Origin: Flavobacterium sp. N2038
Lineage (GTDB): Bacteria > Bacteroidota > Bacteroidia > Flavobacteriales > Flavobacteriaceae
NCBI RefSeq assembly: GCF_025947185.1
Contig: NZ_CP110001.1
Location: forward strand, 124,001-188,000
DNA: 64,000 nucleotides
Reading direction: 5' to 3'
Shown here: in pieces, positions 61,376 to 64,000 of the stretch
Layout of the letters: the number at the start of each line of letters is the position of its first letter
Position numbering within the stretch: position 1 is the stretch's first letter
Position numbers and translations under genes: made by a program
Notes under the pieces: generated by a model
Databases searched by the model: none
Told to the model about the DNA's origin: nothing
Seen by the model: only the letters and a program-made list of their open reading frames with translations

Positions 61376-63547
61376 TTATAAATTTTCTTTGATAAAATTA
61401 GTCATTTTGTTATACAATTGAATTCTTGTTTTTCCACCATAAATACCATGGTTTTTATCTGGATAGATTTGAGAATCGAATTGTTTATTTGCCTGAATTA
61501 AAGCTTCCATCATTTGCATTGAATTCTGAACATGAACATTATCATCACCAGAACCATGAATTAATAAAAACTTACCTTTTAATTTATCAACGTGATTTAT
61601 TGGAGAGTTTTGATCGTATCCGCTTGCATTTTCCTGAGGAGTCTGCATGTATCTCTCTGTATAAACACTGTCATAAAATCTCCAGTTTGTTACCGGAGCA
61701 ACAGCGATTGCCATTTTGAAAACATCGTTTCCTTGAAAAATACAGTTAGAAGCCATAAAACCACCATAACTCCATCCGAAAATACCAATTCTTGAAGCGT
61801 CAACATAAGGATATGCTCCAATTACTTTTGCAGCGTCAATCTGATCTTCAACTTCGTATTTTCCTAATTCTTTTTGAGTAACTTTTTTGAAATCTGCACC
61901 TTTAAAACCAGTTCCTCTACCATCAATACAAGCTACAATATAACCTTGTTGTGTAAGTGATAAAAACCAGTAATCATCGCTATTATTCCAATCGTTGTTT
62001 ACTTGTTGTGATCCCGGACCAGAATATTGGTACATGAAAACAGGATATTTTTTTGAAGGATCAAAATCTTTCGGTTTTAAAATCCATGCATTAAGTTCGT
62101 TTCCTTTTGCCGTTTTTAAAACAAAGAATTCTTTTGCAGGAAGGTTATATGCTTTTAATTTATCAGCAAGAGCCTGATTATTCTCGATAACCTGAATTTC
62201 TTTTCCTGTTTTAGCCTCGTTTAAAGTATAAGTTGTAGGCTGTAAATTACTTGAGAAAGTATTAATAAAGTATTGGAAATTTGGACTAAAAGTAGCTGCA
62301 CTTGTTCCTACTTTTGAAGTTAAACGTACTTTGTTTTTTCCGTCTAAACCAATTCTGTAAATATCTCTGTTGATAGAACCATTTTCTGTAGACTGATAGA
62401 AAATAGTTTTTGTTTTTTCGTCTAAACCGTAGTATGAAACCACTTCCCAGTTTCCTTTTGTAACCTGGTTTTTAAGTTTTCCAGTTTTATCATAAACATA
62501 AATATGATTAAAACCATCTTTTTCGCTTGTCCAGATAAAACTATTATCTTTTAAGAAAGTCAAATTATCTGTAATATCAACATATGCTTTGTCTTTTTCA
62601 TTCAAAACAACTTTTGCTGCTGCAGTTGTTCCATCGACAAATAATAAATCAAGATTATCCTGATGACGATTTAAAACCTGAGCAGACAATACATTAGCAT
62701 CATTTGTCCATTTTAATCTTGCGATATAAAAATCATTATAATTACCTAAATCAACTTTTTTAGTACTGTTTCCAACTACATCGTATACATGCAAAGAAAC
62801 TACCGAATTCTTCTCTCCCGCTTTTGGATACTTAAAAGTTTCAACTGTTGGATATAAATCTTTATGAAACATAGACATAGAAAACTCCGGAACAGCACTT
62901 TCATCAAAACGGATGTAAGCTATTTTTTTACTGTCTTTACTCCAGTCAAAAGCCCGTACAAAAGCAAATTCTTCTTCATAAACCCAATCCGTAATACCAT
63001 TTATAACAGCATTTTTCTTTCCGTCAGTTGTAACAGCTGTAGATTTTTTTGAAGCTAAATCATACACATAAAGATTATTTTCTCTTGCATAAGCGATTTT
63101 AGTTCCGTCTGGTGAAAAAGTTGGCTCCTGAATTTGAAAATCAACCAATTTTGTTAGTGATTTTGAAGCGATATCGTATAAAAAATAATCTGCTGTAAAT
63201 GAATGACGAAAGATTTTATTAGTATGAGTAGCAACTAAAATCTTTTTTTCTGAAGCATCAAAGATGTAGCTATCAATTCCGTCAGCAAGTTCTTTGTAGT
63301 TTTTTGTATCAATTAAGTTAGATACCTTTTTTAAAGTTGCAAAATCGTATAAATCAATCTGCTTGCTCCTGGTTGACTGATCTACATTTAAAACAGTGTA
63401 TTGATCTGTGTTTTTTAAAGATTGCAATTCATCCATTCCTTTTGCACGGAATGCACCGCCATAAATGCTCTCAACAGTAATTTTTTGTTGACCAAAAACA
63501 GTCGCAACAAATAACAAAAGCATTACAGTAATTTTACTTGTATTCAT
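61376..63547 (-). CDS. Dipeptidyl peptidase IV (S9 family)
   Basis: A 723-residue exported serine peptidase: signal peptide (MNTSKITVMLLLFVATVFGQ), DPP-IV beta-propeller (about 60-460; VYEEEFAFVRAFDWS holds the Glu-Glu pair that binds the substrate N-terminus) and alpha/beta hydrolase domain with GWSYGGFM (Ser593), Asp in HGSGDDNVH and His in KNHGIYGG. It removes Xaa-Pro or Xaa-Ala dipeptides from peptides in the periplasm. It heads a minus-strand run with two POT dipeptide importers and a thioredoxin-like protein, a peptide-salvage unit. Confidence 0.94.
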   Translation of the reverse strand: MNTSKITVMLLLFVATVFGQQKITVESIYGGAFRAKGMDELQSLKNTDQYTVLNVDQSTRSKQIDLYDFATLKKVSNLIDTKNYKELADGIDSYIFDASEKKILVATHTNKIFRHSFTADYFLYDIASKSLTKLVDFQIQEPTFSPDGTKIAYARENNLYVYDLASKKSTAVTTDGKKNAVINGITDWVYEEEFAFVRAFDWSKDSKKIAYIRFDESAVPEFSMSMFHKDLYPTVETFKYPKAGEKNSVVSLHVYDVVGNSTKKVDLGNYNDFYIARLKWTNDANVLSAQVLNRHQDNLDLLFVDGTTAAAKVVLNEKDKAYVDITDNLTFLKDNSFIWTSEKDGFNHIYVYDKTGKLKNQVTKGNWEVVSYYGLDEKTKTIFYQSTENGSINRDIYRIGLDGKNKVRLTSKVGTSAATFSPNFQYFINTFSSNLQPTTYTLNEAKTGKEIQVIENNQALADKLKAYNLPAKEFFVLKTAKGNELNAWILKPKDFDPSKKYPVFMYQYSGPGSQQVNNDWNNSDDYWFLSLTQQGYIVACIDGRGTGFKGADFKKVTQKELGKYEVEDQIDAAKVIGAYPYVDASRIGIFGWSYGGFMASNCIFQGNDVFKMAIAVAPVTNWRFYDSVYTERYMQTPQENASGYDQNSPINHVDKLKGKFLLIHGSGDDNVHVQNSMQMMEALIQANKQFDSQIYPDKNHGIYGGKTRIQLYNKMTNFIKENL

Positions 63548-63665
63548 CAGAATTATTTAATTTTAAAAAAGAGCCCAATTTTAGTGAAAAAAATAAACAT
63601 ATTACACATTATAAGTGTTAAATGTAAAAAAAAATAACGATTGCGTATTTTCATCTTTCAAATAC

Positions 63666-63698
63666 ATTGCAATGAAAAGTCTTAAAATAGTATCTTTG
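63666..63698 (+). promoter_or_regulatory. Promoter for the HMG-CoA reductase gene
   Basis: ATTG (63666-63669), a 21-base spacer and TATCTTTG (63691-63698) match the Bacteroidota -33/-7 consensus; the ATG lies 29 bases downstream. One of the best promoters in the window. Confidence 0.6.
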
Positions 63699-63727
63699 CA
63701 GCAACATTATTATTTAATATACTGAGA

Positions 63728-64000
63728 ATGAACAACGCTGTTGCCGGATTTTCTAAATTATCCAAAAAAGAAAAAATTAATTGGATTGCCAATGAATACT
63801 TTTCTACTCCAGAAGAAGCACTAAATATTATAAGAAATTACTGGAATTCAGACAAAAAGCTCCAACAACTGCATGACGAATTCATCGAAAATACAATTAC
63901 AAACCTATATATTCCTCTTGGAGTTGCCCCTAATTTTTTGATCAATGGAAAATATAAAACAATTCCAATGGCAATCGAAGAAAGTTCAGTTGTTGCTGCA
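63728..64000 (+). CDS. mvaA: Class II hydroxymethylglutaryl-CoA reductase (partial)
   Basis: Only the first 91 codons are in the window. They contain the class II HMG-CoA reductase pattern: FSKLSKKEKINWI, ENTITNLYIPLGVAPNFLIN (catalytic Glu region, about 57-76) and PMAIEESSVVAA (about 80-91). These enzymes interconvert HMG-CoA and mevalonate; in Flavobacteriaceae, which use the mevalonate route to isoprenoids, it is presumably the biosynthetic step despite being of the type called degradative. It has its own promoter and is divergent from the dipeptidyl peptidase gene. Confidence 0.88.
   Translation, partial: MNNAVAGFSKLSKKEKINWIANEYFSTPEEALNIIRNYWNSDKKLQQLHDEFIENTITNLYIPLGVAPNFLINGKYKTIPMAIEESSVVAA

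Overview
The window looks like a chromosome segment of a Flavobacterium species (Bacteroidota, family Flavobacteriaceae), close to the F. johnsoniae type. The DNA is AT-rich. Many genes have a TAnnTTTG element upstream, the -7 box of the Bacteroidota primary sigma factor, and Shine-Dalgarno sequences are almost absent. Lineage markers include PorT/SprT after ubiE, the TamL lipoprotein, the exosortase XrtF pair, an HYC_CC_PP protein, DUF4249 lipoproteins and TonB-dependent receptors with STN domains. No tRNA, rRNA, CRISPR array, transposase or phage gene was seen.

Layout. 1-12.8 kb: ubiE end, porT, a TrmH-type RNA methyltransferase, tamL, fbaA, accD, a small HTH regulator, a lipoprotein, a JmjC/cupin-like oxygenase, a lone MacB-like permease and purH. 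11.7-17.4 kb: the rod-shape (elongasome) cluster mreB-mreC-mreD-mrdA-rodA, with a perfect 18-bp inverted repeat between mreB and mreC. 17.7-22.5 kb, mostly minus strand: a DedA protein; a metal-related group (HYC_CC_PP protein, TonB receptor, HMA protein); and XrtF with its partner. 22.5-26.4 kb: GAF protein, a secreted hypothetical, rpsO and pnp, the latter with an unusual CA-only looped leader.

26.6-41.2 kb is the accessory highlight. A module occurs twice in tandem: a secreted unknown protein, an STN-type TonB-dependent receptor, one or two DUF4249 lipoproteins, and a macroglobulin-like/plug-like protein. In the second copy the DUF4249 gene is itself recently duplicated. No SusD, hydrolase or FecI/FecR partner is present. 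I infer a surface uptake or binding system of unknown ligand.

41.4-64 kb: rpoD (with a rare Shine-Dalgarno), two DUF3857/transglutaminase-like secreted proteins (one without the catalytic Cys), rpe, an exported glutaminase gene broken by a single-base frameshift, a DNA/RNA nuclease, a tail-specific protease, and the surE-(90 aa)-lpxB-nlpC-comEC run. A minus-strand peptide-use cluster follows: dipeptidyl peptidase IV, two POT transporters, a thioredoxin-like protein and a relative that has lost its CxxC. The window ends inside a class II HMG-CoA reductase gene.
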